Source: Aquirufa lenticrescens (GTDB lineage Bacteria; Bacteroidota; Bacteroidia; Cytophagales; Spirosomataceae). Taken from it: a stretch of 64,000 nt of DNA. The notes beneath the pieces were generated by a model. The model made no database searches and had not been told where the DNA came from. It saw nothing but the letters and a program-made list of their open reading frames with translations. The translations under genes and the position numbers were made by a program. Positions 36,782-44,843 of the stretch are shown here, one piece after another (the stretch's first letter is position 1; the number at the start of each line of letters is the position of its first letter). The stretch is taken from positions 775,501 through 839,500 of the forward strand of contig NZ_CP049834.1 of assembly GCF_019916085.1 (NCBI RefSeq), given 5' to 3'.

Positions 36782-37391
36782 AATCTGCCGGATTTTCGCC
36801 CCAGTCCTCGGTTTCCCACTTCAGGACTTTGGTCGAATAATGATTGCTTTTTAACCAAGCGATAGCATTATCCACCATTTGGAATAATTCTTCAGTCCTG
36901 GCATTGCGCTCAAGGTTGGTTTTGATGGCTCGATTTCTAACCCAAGCAATGGCCGTTCTCGAATCTGAATACAAAGGGTAAGGACAATCTAATTTCTTTA
37001 GATACGCTAGGCCATGCACAATCGCTAAAAACTCACCTAAGTTAACGGTGCCTTTAGGGAAAGGACCACGCGCAAATAAGACTTCTTTTGTTTCAGTGTT
37101 TACTCCTTGGTATTCCAGTTTACCTGGATTTCCAGCGCAGGCGGCATCTACCGAGATGCTGGGTGTAATAATTTTAGCCGCGTTTAAACGAGGTGTTTTC
37201 GTCTTAGAAGCAGGAGATACGCTGGCCCAATAATTCTTTTTCGCCGCGCTTTCAGCTTCGGATTTGGACTCAAAAGATTTGTATTGTGCCCCCGCGAAGC
37301 CTTTGATATTCTTCTCGGTCTCCGCCCAGGAATCAAAGATTCCGGTTTGATGACCTGCCCAAATCACATAATATTTTTGTTTTTTGGCCAT
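36768..37391 (-). CDS. rnhA: Ribonuclease H with viroplasmin N-terminal domain
   Basis: This enzyme removes RNA from RNA/DNA hybrids. The 207-residue protein has a caulimovirus-viroplasmin-type domain at about residues 1-50 (YYVIWAGHQTGIFDSW), which binds hybrids in eukaryotic RNase H1. The RNase H fold follows, from about 75, with acidic catalytic residues in SVDAACAGNPG, NLGEFLAIVHGLAYL and YSDSRTAIAWV. The fusion is known in Bacteroidota and Firmicutes. It lies between marC and trmN6 on the same strand, with no gap after marC. Confidence 0.88.
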   Translation of the reverse strand: MAKKQKYYVIWAGHQTGIFDSWAETEKNIKGFAGAQYKSFESKSEAESAAKKNYWASVSPASKTKTPRLNAAKIITPSISVDAACAGNPGKLEYQGVNTETKEVLFARGPFPKGTVNLGEFLAIVHGLAYLKKLDCPYPLYSDSRTAIAWVRNRAIKTNLERNARTEELFQMVDNAIAWLKSNHYSTKVLKWETEDWGENPADYGRK

Positions 37392-37961
37392 CTACATCAA
37401 ACGTGATTTAAAGATTTTAATCGCGATTGCAATCAAAATTACCCCGAAAATCTTGCGCAAAATCTGCGTTCCTGCATTGCCTAATTTTTTCTCAATCCAG
37501 ACACTAGAACGCAAAACGATGTAAATGAAAACGAGGTTAATGAAGATACTGATAATGATGTTTTCCTCTTCGAATTGTGACTTCAAGGAAATCAAAGTCG
37601 TCATCGTACCCGCTCCAGCGATGATAGGGAAGGCTAATGGTACGATGGAATGCGTATTAGTCTCGATTTCTTCACTCTTAAAGATGTTGCGCCCTAAGGT
37701 CATTTCCATACCGATCAAGAAAATGATCAAGGCTCCCGCCATTGCGAAGGAATTCGTGTCTACTCCCAATAAATGCAATATGAATTTGCCCGCATAAAAG
37801 AATCCCACCATAATTATGCCGGATGCTAAAGTCGCCTGTCCAGGATGGATGTCTCCATTCTTTTTGCGCAATTCGATGATGATAGGGATTGAACCTAAAA
37901 TATCAATGACAGAAAAAAGAATTAAGGAAGCCGAGAGGATCTCTTTGGAGTTAAAGTTCAT
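37392..37961 (-). CDS. MarC-family membrane protein
   Basis: The 189-residue protein has about six hydrophobic segments and the family features SVIDILGSIPI near 17-27 and FPIIAGAGTMTTLISL near 112-127. MarC proteins are inner-membrane proteins of uncertain function; the old link to antibiotic resistance was not upheld for E. coli MarC. It begins inside the 3' end of the class V aminotransferase gene (11-base overlap) and is followed directly by rnhA. Confidence 0.85.
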   Translation of the reverse strand: MNFNSKEILSASLILFSVIDILGSIPIIIELRKKNGDIHPGQATLASGIIMVGFFYAGKFILHLLGVDTNSFAMAGALIIFLIGMEMTLGRNIFKSEEIETNTHSIVPLAFPIIAGAGTMTTLISLKSQFEEENIIISIFINLVFIYIVLRSSVWIEKKLGNAGTQILRKIFGVILIAIAIKIFKSRLM

Positions 37962-38997
37962 ATTTTATGGTTTGGATGAGTGTTTCAATATCTTCAAACG
38001 TATGGCTAGGGAAGTTCGCGATGCGGAAACTAGTTTCTTTCCATTTTCCATAGCCTTTTCCTAGTTCTATGTCTTTAATTAGGCATAGCTGGTGTAATTG
38101 TTTAATCTTTTCAGGTGCTCCTGTTAACGCCAAAACCGTTGGTAAACGCAAGGCTGGGTTTTCAATTAAATAGCTAAACTCCGTTTCATTATCCCAGAAA
38201 TCTGTCCATACTTTCATTTTTGCCAAAGTCGCACTATGCGTTTCTGATAGGGATGGCAGCTGCTGAGTCAATCGGTAAATTAGGTAAATGCTCAACACAT
38301 TAGGTGTCATTTGCGTTTGAAACAAACGTCTGTTTTCTTCCAAAAACAAAACGTCATTATAATGCGTCGCACGATTTAATTCTTTTGCTCTAGCTAATGC
38401 CTTAGGAGAACAAATCAGCATACCCATTCCAGCTGGAATTCCAATGCATTTCTGTACCGATGCTAACCAAACATCAGCCTCATTCCATGGTAATTCGATG
38501 CCGCCCATCGAAGAAGTGGCATCCACAGCAATGAGAGCATCATCAGCTAGTTGATAATCTGCACGGCGTATTTGTTGACCGGTTCCGTTTGACGTTTCAC
38601 TTTGGACTAAACATAGTGTGTCCCCTTGAATTGGTCCTATCTGAAGGCTTATTTCAGCAAGGCTTTGGTCTAGGGAGAATTCAATAGATTCCGCTACCGA
38701 AGAAGCATAATGGGCCCATTTTTTGCCAAAAGCACCATTATAGAGGTGGGTAGACTTTTCTCTTACGAGGGACTGAATGACGATTTCCCAGGCCTCTGTG
38801 GCGGATGAAACGAAATAGATGTTATAATTTGAAGGAATATTCCATTTCTGATGAAGCACTTCAAATGTAGCTTCGAGTAGCTTTTCGAAACGCTCACTTC
38901 GGTGATTGATACTGACAATACCCTGCTCAAAAGCCTCTTGAATGTATCCAAGGGCCTCTGGATGAACCTTAGAGGGGCCAGGGTAGAAGGATAACAT
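37951..38997 (-). CDS. Class V PLP-dependent aminotransferase
   Basis: The 348-residue protein resembles phosphoserine and alanine-glyoxylate aminotransferases: FYPGPSKVHPEAL at the start, VSSATEAWE near 67, VDATSSMGG near 155 and a PLP-lysine candidate in ASVQKCIGIPAGMG near 180. The conserved residues for phosphoserine binding cannot be judged by eye, so SerC is not claimed. It follows aroQ after three bases and overlaps marC. Confidence 0.8.
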   Translation of the reverse strand: MLSFYPGPSKVHPEALGYIQEAFEQGIVSINHRSERFEKLLEATFEVLHQKWNIPSNYNIYFVSSATEAWEIVIQSLVREKSTHLYNGAFGKKWAHYASSVAESIEFSLDQSLAEISLQIGPIQGDTLCLVQSETSNGTGQQIRRADYQLADDALIAVDATSSMGGIELPWNEADVWLASVQKCIGIPAGMGMLICSPKALARAKELNRATHYNDVLFLEENRRLFQTQMTPNVLSIYLIYRLTQQLPSLSETHSATLAKMKVWTDFWDNETEFSYLIENPALRLPTVLALTGAPEKIKQLHQLCLIKDIELGKGYGKWKETSFRIANFPSHTFEDIETLIQTIKYEL

Positions 38998-39000
38998 CGG

Positions 39001-39426
39001 TTAAATGAAGGAATAAAGGCCTAATTCATAACCTCTAAGTCCGAAACCCACAATGATTCCCTTTGCTTTAGGGCTTAAATAACTGTGGTGTCGGAAATCT
39101 TCCCTTGCGTGAACATTCGATATATGAATCTCAATGACGGGTGTTTTGATGGCTGCCACGGCATCGCCTAAAGCTACTGAAGTGTGCGTATAACCACCCG
39201 CATTGAATAAAATACCGTCGTAGCTAAAGCCTACTTCGTGTAATTTATTAATTAATGCACCTTCTTCATTGGATTGAAAATAAGAGATGTCTAATTGATC
39301 GCCGAATTTATCTTGTAAGATTTCCAAAAACTGTTCGAACGTCTGTGCACCATATATTTCTGGTTCACGTGTGCCTAATAAATTCAAATTAGGACCATTC
39401 AGGATCAATATTTTCTTTCTTACCAT
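39001..39426 (-). CDS. aroQ: 3-dehydroquinate dehydratase, type II
   Basis: AroQ makes 3-dehydroshikimate in the shikimate pathway. The 141-residue protein has the family motifs LNGPNLNLLGTREPEIYG near 8-25 (with the catalytic arginine and tyrosine), FQSNEEGALI near 52, NAGGYTHTSVAL near 75 and EIHISNVHARE near 98. The length is normal for the dodecameric type II enzyme. It is the first gene of a minus-strand run and is divergent from xerD with 67 bases between them. Confidence 0.95.
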   Translation of the reverse strand: MVRKKILILNGPNLNLLGTREPEIYGAQTFEQFLEILQDKFGDQLDISYFQSNEEGALINKLHEVGFSYDGILFNAGGYTHTSVALGDAVAAIKTPVIEIHISNVHAREDFRHHSYLSPKAKGIIVGFGLRGYELGLYSFI

Positions 39427-39493
39427 ATTAATAAGGGGACATGCGGTGTAAAAATACGTAATTACTTTAAATTTACGGGATTCATAGCATAAA

Positions 39494-40408
39494 ATGTATA
39501 TGTGGGAGACAGAAATCCAGTCTTTTGGTGATTACTTAAAAATAGAGCGTGGACTGTCTAAGCATTCCCACGAAGCCTATTTGCGAGATATCCAAAAGCT
39601 GGCGACCTATCTATCCGTTTCTCCCATTTTGATTAGTGAGGTTGATGAATCCCATATTTTGGCTTTCCTAAAAGACCTACACTCCTTAGGCATCGAGGCA
39701 AGTACACAATCGCGTACCTTATCTGGTATCCGTGCCTTTTTTCAATTTCTCGTGTTCGATGGCACGCTAAAAGCGGACCCCACCTTTCACGTGAAAAATC
39801 CCCAAATGGGACGCAAATTACCTGACACCCTTTCTTTCGACGAGATCACAGCCATTCTCGATGAAGCAGACTTGTCTAGTCCAGAGGGAGTTCGCAATCG
39901 GGCCATGCTTGAATTTTTGTATGGAGCGGGATTACGTGTTTCGGAACTGATTGGCCTAAAAAGAGAAGATATATACGAAGATCAAGGCTTCATCAAAGTC
40001 CGTGGAAAGGGTGACAAAGAACGCCTAGTCCCAGCAGGTCGCGATGCATTTAAGTATTTGAATCTGTATTTGGAATCAGTTAGACCTTCTGTACCTGTCA
40101 AAAAAGACGCCACTCATTTAGTCTTCCTAAATCGCCGTGGTTCCGGCTTGAGTCGTGTGATGGTTTTCTTGATTTGTAAAGACCTTGCCGCGAAAGCAGG
40201 CATCACTAAAGTGATTAGTCCCCATACTTTTCGACACTCATTTGCAACGCATTTAATTGAAGGCGGAGCAGATTTACGTGCCGTTCAAGAGATGTTAGGG
40301 CACGAATCGATTTTAACGACGGAGATTTATACGCACTTAGATCGGGCTTATTTGACGCAGATGGTGCAGGATTTTCATCCTTTTTCCAAAATAGATAAGA
40401 GATTATAG
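39494..40408 (+). CDS. xerD: Tyrosine recombinase XerD-like
   Basis: The 304-residue protein has a SAM-like N-terminal core-binding domain (about 1-95) and a C-terminal catalytic domain. The latter carries the Arg in GAGLRVSEL, Lys in VRGKGDKERLV, His and Arg in PHTFRHSFATH, His in LGHESILTTE and the Tyr nucleophile in EIYTHLD. Such proteins resolve chromosome dimers at dif. A second ATG two codons in is an equally good start. No mobile-element genes flank it, which supports a housekeeping role. Its last codons (IDKRL) overlap the start of the second heptad array. Confidence 0.9.
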   Translation: MYMWETEIQSFGDYLKIERGLSKHSHEAYLRDIQKLATYLSVSPILISEVDESHILAFLKDLHSLGIEASTQSRTLSGIRAFFQFLVFDGTLKADPTFHVKNPQMGRKLPDTLSFDEITAILDEADLSSPEGVRNRAMLEFLYGAGLRVSELIGLKREDIYEDQGFIKVRGKGDKERLVPAGRDAFKYLNLYLESVRPSVPVKKDATHLVFLNRRGSGLSRVMVFLICKDLAAKAGITKVISPHTFRHSFATHLIEGGADLRAVQEMLGHESILTTEIYTHLDRAYLTQMVQDFHPFSKIDKRL

Positions 40409-40481
40409 AGTGTAGAGTAGAGATAAATAACCCTATCTATACTCTCTACTCTATTATCTAGAATCTTTACTCTCTAATCTC
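40394..40481. repeat. Inverted heptad array between convergent genes (TACTCTC type)
   Basis: Read in sevens, the left arm from 40394 is GATAAGA, GATTATA, GAGTGTA, GAGTAGA, GATAAAT. The right arm from 40433 is CTATCTA, TACTCTC, TACTCTA, TTATCTA, GAATCTT, TACTCTC, TAATCTC. The stretch 40400-40459 pairs into a stem of about 25 positions with three mismatches around a loop near 40426-40433. The array runs into the coding ends of xerD and of the unknown gene downstream. The unit sequence differs from that at 33.7 kb but the period is the same. Confidence 0.75.
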
Positions 40482-40886
40482 CGACCCCTCCTCTGGAAAA
40501 GGGATAAACACAAAATTCGTAAACTGTCCATCTACAACAAAAAGACACGCGAATTCTTCGATGTCTTTGAAGTTTTGGACAAATAGTTCCATATTTTCTT
40601 CTGCGATGAGTTTGCGCTGCACAAATTCTTCCATCATGGAGGCGTGGTAATTCCACTTGTTTTCGTGCAATTCGCCTACGCCAATCAGTTTTTGGCCGAT
40701 TTCGATGGGGCGTTGGGAAGTTACAAAGATGGGGAAATCGGAGAAGCCACGCTTTTTGATTTGGTAAGCTGCTTCTTTCAAGGCATCCGCTACTTTGATG
40801 AAATCAGAAGAGATTAGGCCTAAATATTTCCCGTTTAAGTCCGGGGAATTAGGTGCATTGGAAAGGGCTGTGTAATCTTCGATCAT
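40467..40886 (-). CDS. Conserved-looking protein of unknown function
   Basis: The 139-residue protein has no motif I can name. It is soluble, mixed alpha/beta by eye, without signal peptide or membrane segment. It follows the alanine dehydrogenase gene after one base and is probably co-transcribed; I recall a small unknown gene in this place in related Bacteroidota. Its last four codons (EIRE) and stop are made of the heptad-array sequence, so its natural C-terminus may have been altered by that array. Confidence 0.7.
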   Translation of the reverse strand: MIEDYTALSNAPNSPDLNGKYLGLISSDFIKVADALKEAAYQIKKRGFSDFPIFVTSQRPIEIGQKLIGVGELHENKWNYHASMMEEFVQRKLIAEENMELFVQNFKDIEEFACLFVVDGQFTNFVFIPFPEEGSEIRE

Positions 40887-40887
40887 G

Positions 40888-42108
40888 TTAACTCTTACTT
40901 AGTAATAATAATTGGATGTCTTTAACTGGTTTGTTGAATAATTTTCCAGTGCTTGGTTGCGTAACGAAGCCTTTATAGCAGAATACACCTTTCATAAAGG
41001 ATTTTCCTTGCCAAAGCATTTCTTCCACTCCCCCTGTCTTTCCCGCTTTCAAGATGAAGGAAGTCATCAGGTTGCTCATGGCTAAACTAGCGGTGTGAGC
41101 CACCAGGGAGGGTATATTGGGTACACAGAAATGAGTTACGCCATATTTCTCGAATGTTGGCTTTTGAATCGTGCAAGGCTCTGAAGTCTCAAAACAGCCG
41201 CCTTGGTCAATACATACATCCAGGATTAATGTTCCCGGATTCAGTTTACTGACCATTTCCTCTGTCACGATGCAAGGAGTAATTCCACTATCTGAACGCA
41301 AGGCTCCTACAATAATTTGGGCTTCTTGCAAAGCTTTTGCCAGATTTTCTGAGTCAATTACCTGCGTGACGATAGGAAAACCAAGCGCCGCTTTTAGGCG
41401 TTGCAACTTATAAATGTCTTTATCGAATACTTGGAACTGAATACCAGCGCTCGCTGCCGCTCGCGCCACTTGCTCCACCACCTGACCCGCACCTAAAAGC
41501 ACCAGATTGCATGGTGGGACGCCTGTTACATGTCCTAACAGCAAACCTTTTTTCTTTTGAATCAAATCGGTGGCAATTGGCAAAATCAATTGGCCAGCAA
41601 TTTCAGCCATGATTTTAATGAAAGGAAAGCCGCCGCCATTGTCTTCGACGAATTCGAGGCCGATGGCCAAAAGTTTTTTTGCATTCATCGCATCGATTAA
41701 CTCGGAGGATAAATGCTGGTAAGAGGCACTAGAAATAAAGGCCTGACCTTCTTTCATTCGCGCGATTTCAGCGATGGTAGGAGGGGTAATCTTTAACGTC
41801 AACGCACTTTGCCAAATCATCGCCACATCCTCACTCACACTTGCTCCGGCTAATAAATAGTCTGAATCGCTGAAACCTGCACGTTCTCCCGCGCCTTTTT
41901 CAATCACAATTTCGTGGCCATTATTGGTTAATAATGCAACGGCTTGCGGGCTCAGAGATATACGGTTTTCGTTCGGGTCGGATTCCTTAGGTAGACTGAT
42001 GCGGATGCTTTGGGCATTCTGCTTCGTCCAGGCCATCGCCTCTAAAGGGGCAATTCCTTGCTTCGAAAGTAAGTCCTGAAAGGGATTGTGCTCTAATATC
42101 TTCGCCAT
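40888..42108 (-). CDS. ald: Alanine dehydrogenase family protein
   Basis: The 406-residue protein belongs to the alanine dehydrogenase / transhydrogenase alpha family, with an N-terminal part with EKGAGERAGFSDSDY near 70-85, the nucleotide-binding loop VLLGAGQVVEQVARAA near 205 and ILDVCIDQGGCFETSEP near 290. It probably interconverts alanine and pyruvate with NAD. It is longer at both ends than the classic enzyme of about 370 residues. The start overlaps tsaE by 16 bases; the gene order tsaE-ald-unknown is familiar from Bacteroidota. Confidence 0.85.
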   Translation of the reverse strand: MAKILEHNPFQDLLSKQGIAPLEAMAWTKQNAQSIRISLPKESDPNENRISLSPQAVALLTNNGHEIVIEKGAGERAGFSDSDYLLAGASVSEDVAMIWQSALTLKITPPTIAEIARMKEGQAFISSASYQHLSSELIDAMNAKKLLAIGLEFVEDNGGGFPFIKIMAEIAGQLILPIATDLIQKKKGLLLGHVTGVPPCNLVLLGAGQVVEQVARAAASAGIQFQVFDKDIYKLQRLKAALGFPIVTQVIDSENLAKALQEAQIIVGALRSDSGITPCIVTEEMVSKLNPGTLILDVCIDQGGCFETSEPCTIQKPTFEKYGVTHFCVPNIPSLVAHTASLAMSNLMTSFILKAGKTGGVEEMLWQGKSFMKGVFCYKGFVTQPSTGKLFNKPVKDIQLLLLSKS

Positions 42109-42524
42109 ACAACTTCTAATTTACGGTGCGCGTCATCGACGTGGGAGACGTTTAGTTCCAAATGTTCAAAGGTCCAAAACTCCTCCGCCTGCTCCGGCCA
42201 CTCCACCAGACACAAGTGTCCAGAGTCTAAATATTCTTCTAATCCGATGTCAAAAGCTTCTTGTGCGTTCTTCAATCGGTATAAATCAAAATGGTACACG
42301 GGATTTCCTTTGCCATCCACATATTCATTTACTAATGAAAAAGTGGGGCTTTGGACAGATTGTGCGACCCCTAATTGCTGGCAAATTTCCTTAATTAAAG
42401 TCGTTTTTCCTGCCCCCATTTCTCCTCGAAACAACCACACATTCGGGTAGTCTTTTGTCTCGCGAATGAGGCTAGCGGCTATTTCAGGCAGTTCCGTGAT
42501 GCTGTATTTATCCCAGGGTCTCAT
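42093..42524 (-). CDS. tsaE: tRNA threonylcarbamoyladenosine synthesis ATPase TsaE
   Basis: TsaE is the ATPase partner of TsaB and TsaD that makes t6A37 in tRNA. The 143-residue protein has the P-loop GEMGAGKTTLI near 33-43, VQSPTFSLVNEY near 58 and YHFDLYRL near 78. The ATG at 42524 (MRPWDKYSI) was chosen because the frame upstream lies inside the SDR gene; it overlaps the SDR stop by four bases. TcdA, which acts on the product of this pathway, is encoded at 34 kb. Confidence 0.92.
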   Translation of the reverse strand: MRPWDKYSITELPEIAASLIRETKDYPNVWLFRGEMGAGKTTLIKEICQQLGVAQSVQSPTFSLVNEYVDGKGNPVYHFDLYRLKNAQEAFDIGLEEYLDSGHLCLVEWPEQAEEFWTFEHLELNVSHVDDAHRKLEVVWRRY

Positions 42525-43222
42525 AGTTCGATGTCCCCTAATTGTGGTCTGATGAGTATTTCTTCTAAAACAGTCGATGGATTCATCGTATATGCCGAGT
42601 AAATCGTCGATGCGACATCGTCCGCGGGTATAAAGCGCGACTCTGGCAATTCCACTCCATCCCAAGCTGGTGTTAAAGTGGCTCCAGGTAAAATGGCTGT
42701 TACTTTAATTCCTTGCAATTTCGTTTCCTCACGCAAAACCTTAGTGAAGCCCAACAAGGCAAACTTACTAATGCAATACGATCCACCCGCAGTATAAGCC
42801 GTGATGGATGCCGTAGAGCAGATGGTGAAAATGTGACCTGATTTTTGGGCCTGTAAAGTAGGTAAAAAGGCACGTGTCAAATGATACGCACTGTATAAAT
42901 TAGCCTCGATTTGACGCTCTAAAACGCCATCTTCTTCGTTCTGGATTTGACCCGGCATAAAAAATCCGGCATTATTGATTAGGACATCGATGGTTTTGGT
43001 TTGGCCTAAAACCCATTCTGCAAAATTCTGGCACTGCTTTTTGTCGCTTAAATCTGCGACGAAGGTGTGTAATAAAGGCGAATTGAACTCAGCAGATAGC
43101 TCCTTTAATTTCTCTCCCGTTCGCGAACACGTATACACGGTAAATCCTTCCAAAAGGAATTTTTTCACTAACGCTTTGCCAATTCCTTGGCTACCCCCAC
43201 TAATTATTGCCGTTTTGTTCAT
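42521..43222 (-). CDS. Short-chain dehydrogenase/reductase
   Basis: The 233-residue protein has the classical SDR signatures: the NAD(P) loop GGSQGIGKA near 8-16, NNAGFFMPG near 85 and the active-site YCISK near 150. An arginine after the first strand (CSRTGEKLKEL) hints at NADPH. The substrate is unknown. The start at 43222 (MNKTAIISGG) was chosen because the upstream extension overlaps the mlaE promoter region. It is the first gene of the SDR-tsaE-ald-unknown run and is divergent from mlaE. Confidence 0.88.
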   Translation of the reverse strand: MNKTAIISGGSQGIGKALVKKFLLEGFTVYTCSRTGEKLKELSAEFNSPLLHTFVADLSDKKQCQNFAEWVLGQTKTIDVLINNAGFFMPGQIQNEEDGVLERQIEANLYSAYHLTRAFLPTLQAQKSGHIFTICSTASITAYTAGGSYCISKFALLGFTKVLREETKLQGIKVTAILPGATLTPAWDGVELPESRFIPADDVASTIYSAYTMNPSTVLEEILIRPQLGDIEL

Positions 43223-43230
43223 TATCTTTG
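43223..43230 (+). promoter_or_regulatory. Possible -7 box for mlaE
   Basis: TATCTTTG matches TAnnTTTG exactly and lies 30 bases before the mlaE ATG, in the 38-base space shared with the divergent SDR gene. No TTG is at the normal -33 distance. Confidence 0.4.
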
Positions 43231-43260
43231 ATAAATATCGATGTGTAATATACCAATCAG

Positions 43261-43992
43261 ATGTCAAAATTAGGCAAATATTTAATCTTCCTGGGAAAGC
43301 TTTTTACAAATCCAGAAAAATTTCGGGTTTATCTCGCCTTGACGTTTCAGGAATGTGTGGACATCGGTATTAATTCGATCTTGATTGTAGCGATTGTCTC
43401 CTCCTTTTTAGGAGCTGTGACTTGCGTGCAAACCGCAGCAAATATGGATAATCCCTTCGTTCCTCAATACATTATCAGCTTAATTGTTCGGGATTCGACC
43501 ATTTTAGAGATGGGGCCTACAATTACTTGTGTCGTATTAGCTGGTAAAATTGGTTCTAACATTGCTGGTCAATTAGGGACGATGCGCATTACAGAACAAA
43601 TTGATGCTCTAGAAGTGATGGGGATTAACTCTCGGTCTTATTTAGTATTACCTAAAATCATTGCCGCAATGATTACTTTCCCCATGTTGGTGACCCTAGC
43701 TTGTTTTTTGGCCATCTACGGAGGCTATTTAGCCGGTTGGTTAACAGGATCGATTTCTCCACAGGAATACATCAAAGGATTACAATTCCAATTCAAAGGA
43801 AACTATATGATTTTTGCATTGACGAAATCAGTGGTATTTGCCTTTTTAATTGTAACGATTTCGGCGTTTAAAGGATTCTACACGAAAGGTGGTGCTTACG
43901 AAGTAGGGACAGCAAGTACCGCTGCGGTAACCAATTCGTGTATTGCGATTTTGATTGCAGATTATCTTTTGGCCCAATTATTAGTCGGCTAA
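43261..43992 (+). CDS. mlaE: MlaE-type ABC transporter permease
   Basis: The 243-residue protein is the permease of an Mla/Mkl-type lipid transporter in the inner membrane. It has several hydrophobic helices and the family core GPTITCVVLAGKIGSNIAGQLGTM (about 95-118), followed by EQIDALEVMGINSRSYLVLPK, the coupling-helix region. It is a lone plus-strand gene here; the likely ATPase (mlaF) is at 2.2 kb and no MCE-domain gene is in the window. Its stop interlocks by four bases with the transglutaminase stop. Confidence 0.92.
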   Translation: MSKLGKYLIFLGKLFTNPEKFRVYLALTFQECVDIGINSILIVAIVSSFLGAVTCVQTAANMDNPFVPQYIISLIVRDSTILEMGPTITCVVLAGKIGSNIAGQLGTMRITEQIDALEVMGINSRSYLVLPKIIAAMITFPMLVTLACFLAIYGGYLAGWLTGSISPQEYIKGLQFQFKGNYMIFALTKSVVFAFLIVTISAFKGFYTKGGAYEVGTASTAAVTNSCIAILIADYLLAQLLVG

Positions 43993-44843
43993 ATTCTCTC
44001 AATAAATACGTTGGTAGTTAATAGCGAGCTTGCAGAGCCTCTGTAGGATCCGTAAACGGGTGTGATTTCCTCAGGCAAACAAGACGCGGCTAATGGAATA
44101 TGGTTTCCTGAAACGACCTCGTGCTGCGTCGGATCATAGCCCCTCCAGCCACCACCTGGCAAATAAACCTCCACCCAGGCATGTAAATGATGTGTCTGAT
44201 TAGGCACATCAACAGGTGCGACTCCAATATAATAACCCGAAACAAATCTTGTAGCTAAGCCCATCGCGCGACACAGCGCGGAAAACAAGACCGCATAATC
44301 CCGGCAAGAACCCTTGCGGTTAATCAGGGTGAATTCGGGAGTATTCGGATTTCCTTCTTCTCGAATCTCATAAGCAAAATTCGTAAAGATGAATTCATTT
44401 AAGGCAGAAAGATAGGCTGAGGTGCTGTATTTTACGCCTGAGGCAATTTGGCGTGCCATTTGTTCTACATTCGGAGTAACACCCTCTAAACCTAAATAGG
44501 GGCTGAGCGTTTTTTGGTAGGAACGAGAATAAGTGATGGGTAATGTTTTACTCTCGAAAGGGAAGTAGACGAAGTCAAATGGATTGAACTCGGTTGTCTC
44601 TACCGTCGCCTTCATTTCTATTTCTAGAAAATTTGTCGGCTCCTTGAAGAATAGGATATTTTGAATGTTACCTTCTGGATCCAAGTTTTTTGAAATTTGA
44701 ACCGGGCTAGGATGAATGTCTAATTGGAAATCTTGAACTGTTAATAGGGCACTTTTACGCGGATGTAAATAGAGGACGTGCGGGTCTAAGGTGACCGATT
44801 CACTATATTCATACCGAAGTTTATGCTGAATGCGCGCGATCAT
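43989..44843 (-). CDS. Transglutaminase-like protein of the Anbu cluster
   Basis: The 284-residue protein has an N-terminal beta-rich domain (about 1-125) and a transglutaminase-core domain with the complete triad: Cys180 in KGSCRDYAVL, His221 in LHAWVEVY and Asp237 in GYDPTQHE. The ATG at 44843 was chosen; it overlaps the Anbu stop by four bases (ATGA). Such proteins travel with Anbu and alpha-E proteins in many bacteria. They may act as proteases or in peptide-bond transfer; the substrate is unknown. No signal peptide is seen. Confidence 0.88.
   Translation of the reverse strand: MIARIQHKLRYEYSESVTLDPHVLYLHPRKSALLTVQDFQLDIHPSPVQISKNLDPEGNIQNILFFKEPTNFLEIEMKATVETTEFNPFDFVYFPFESKTLPITYSRSYQKTLSPYLGLEGVTPNVEQMARQIASGVKYSTSAYLSALNEFIFTNFAYEIREEGNPNTPEFTLINRKGSCRDYAVLFSALCRAMGLATRFVSGYYIGVAPVDVPNQTHHLHAWVEVYLPGGGWRGYDPTQHEVVSGNHIPLAASCLPEEITPVYGSYRGSASSLLTTNVFIERI

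Noticed and set aside
33737-40481. CRISPR-like arrays at 33.7 and 40.4 kb
   Set aside because: Units are seven bases, contiguous and inverted about a centre, with no spacers and no cas genes.
39427-40500. A dif site or mobile element linked to xerD
   Set aside because: No dif-like XerC/XerD half-site palindrome, attachment repeats or cargo genes were seen; the gene looks chromosomal.
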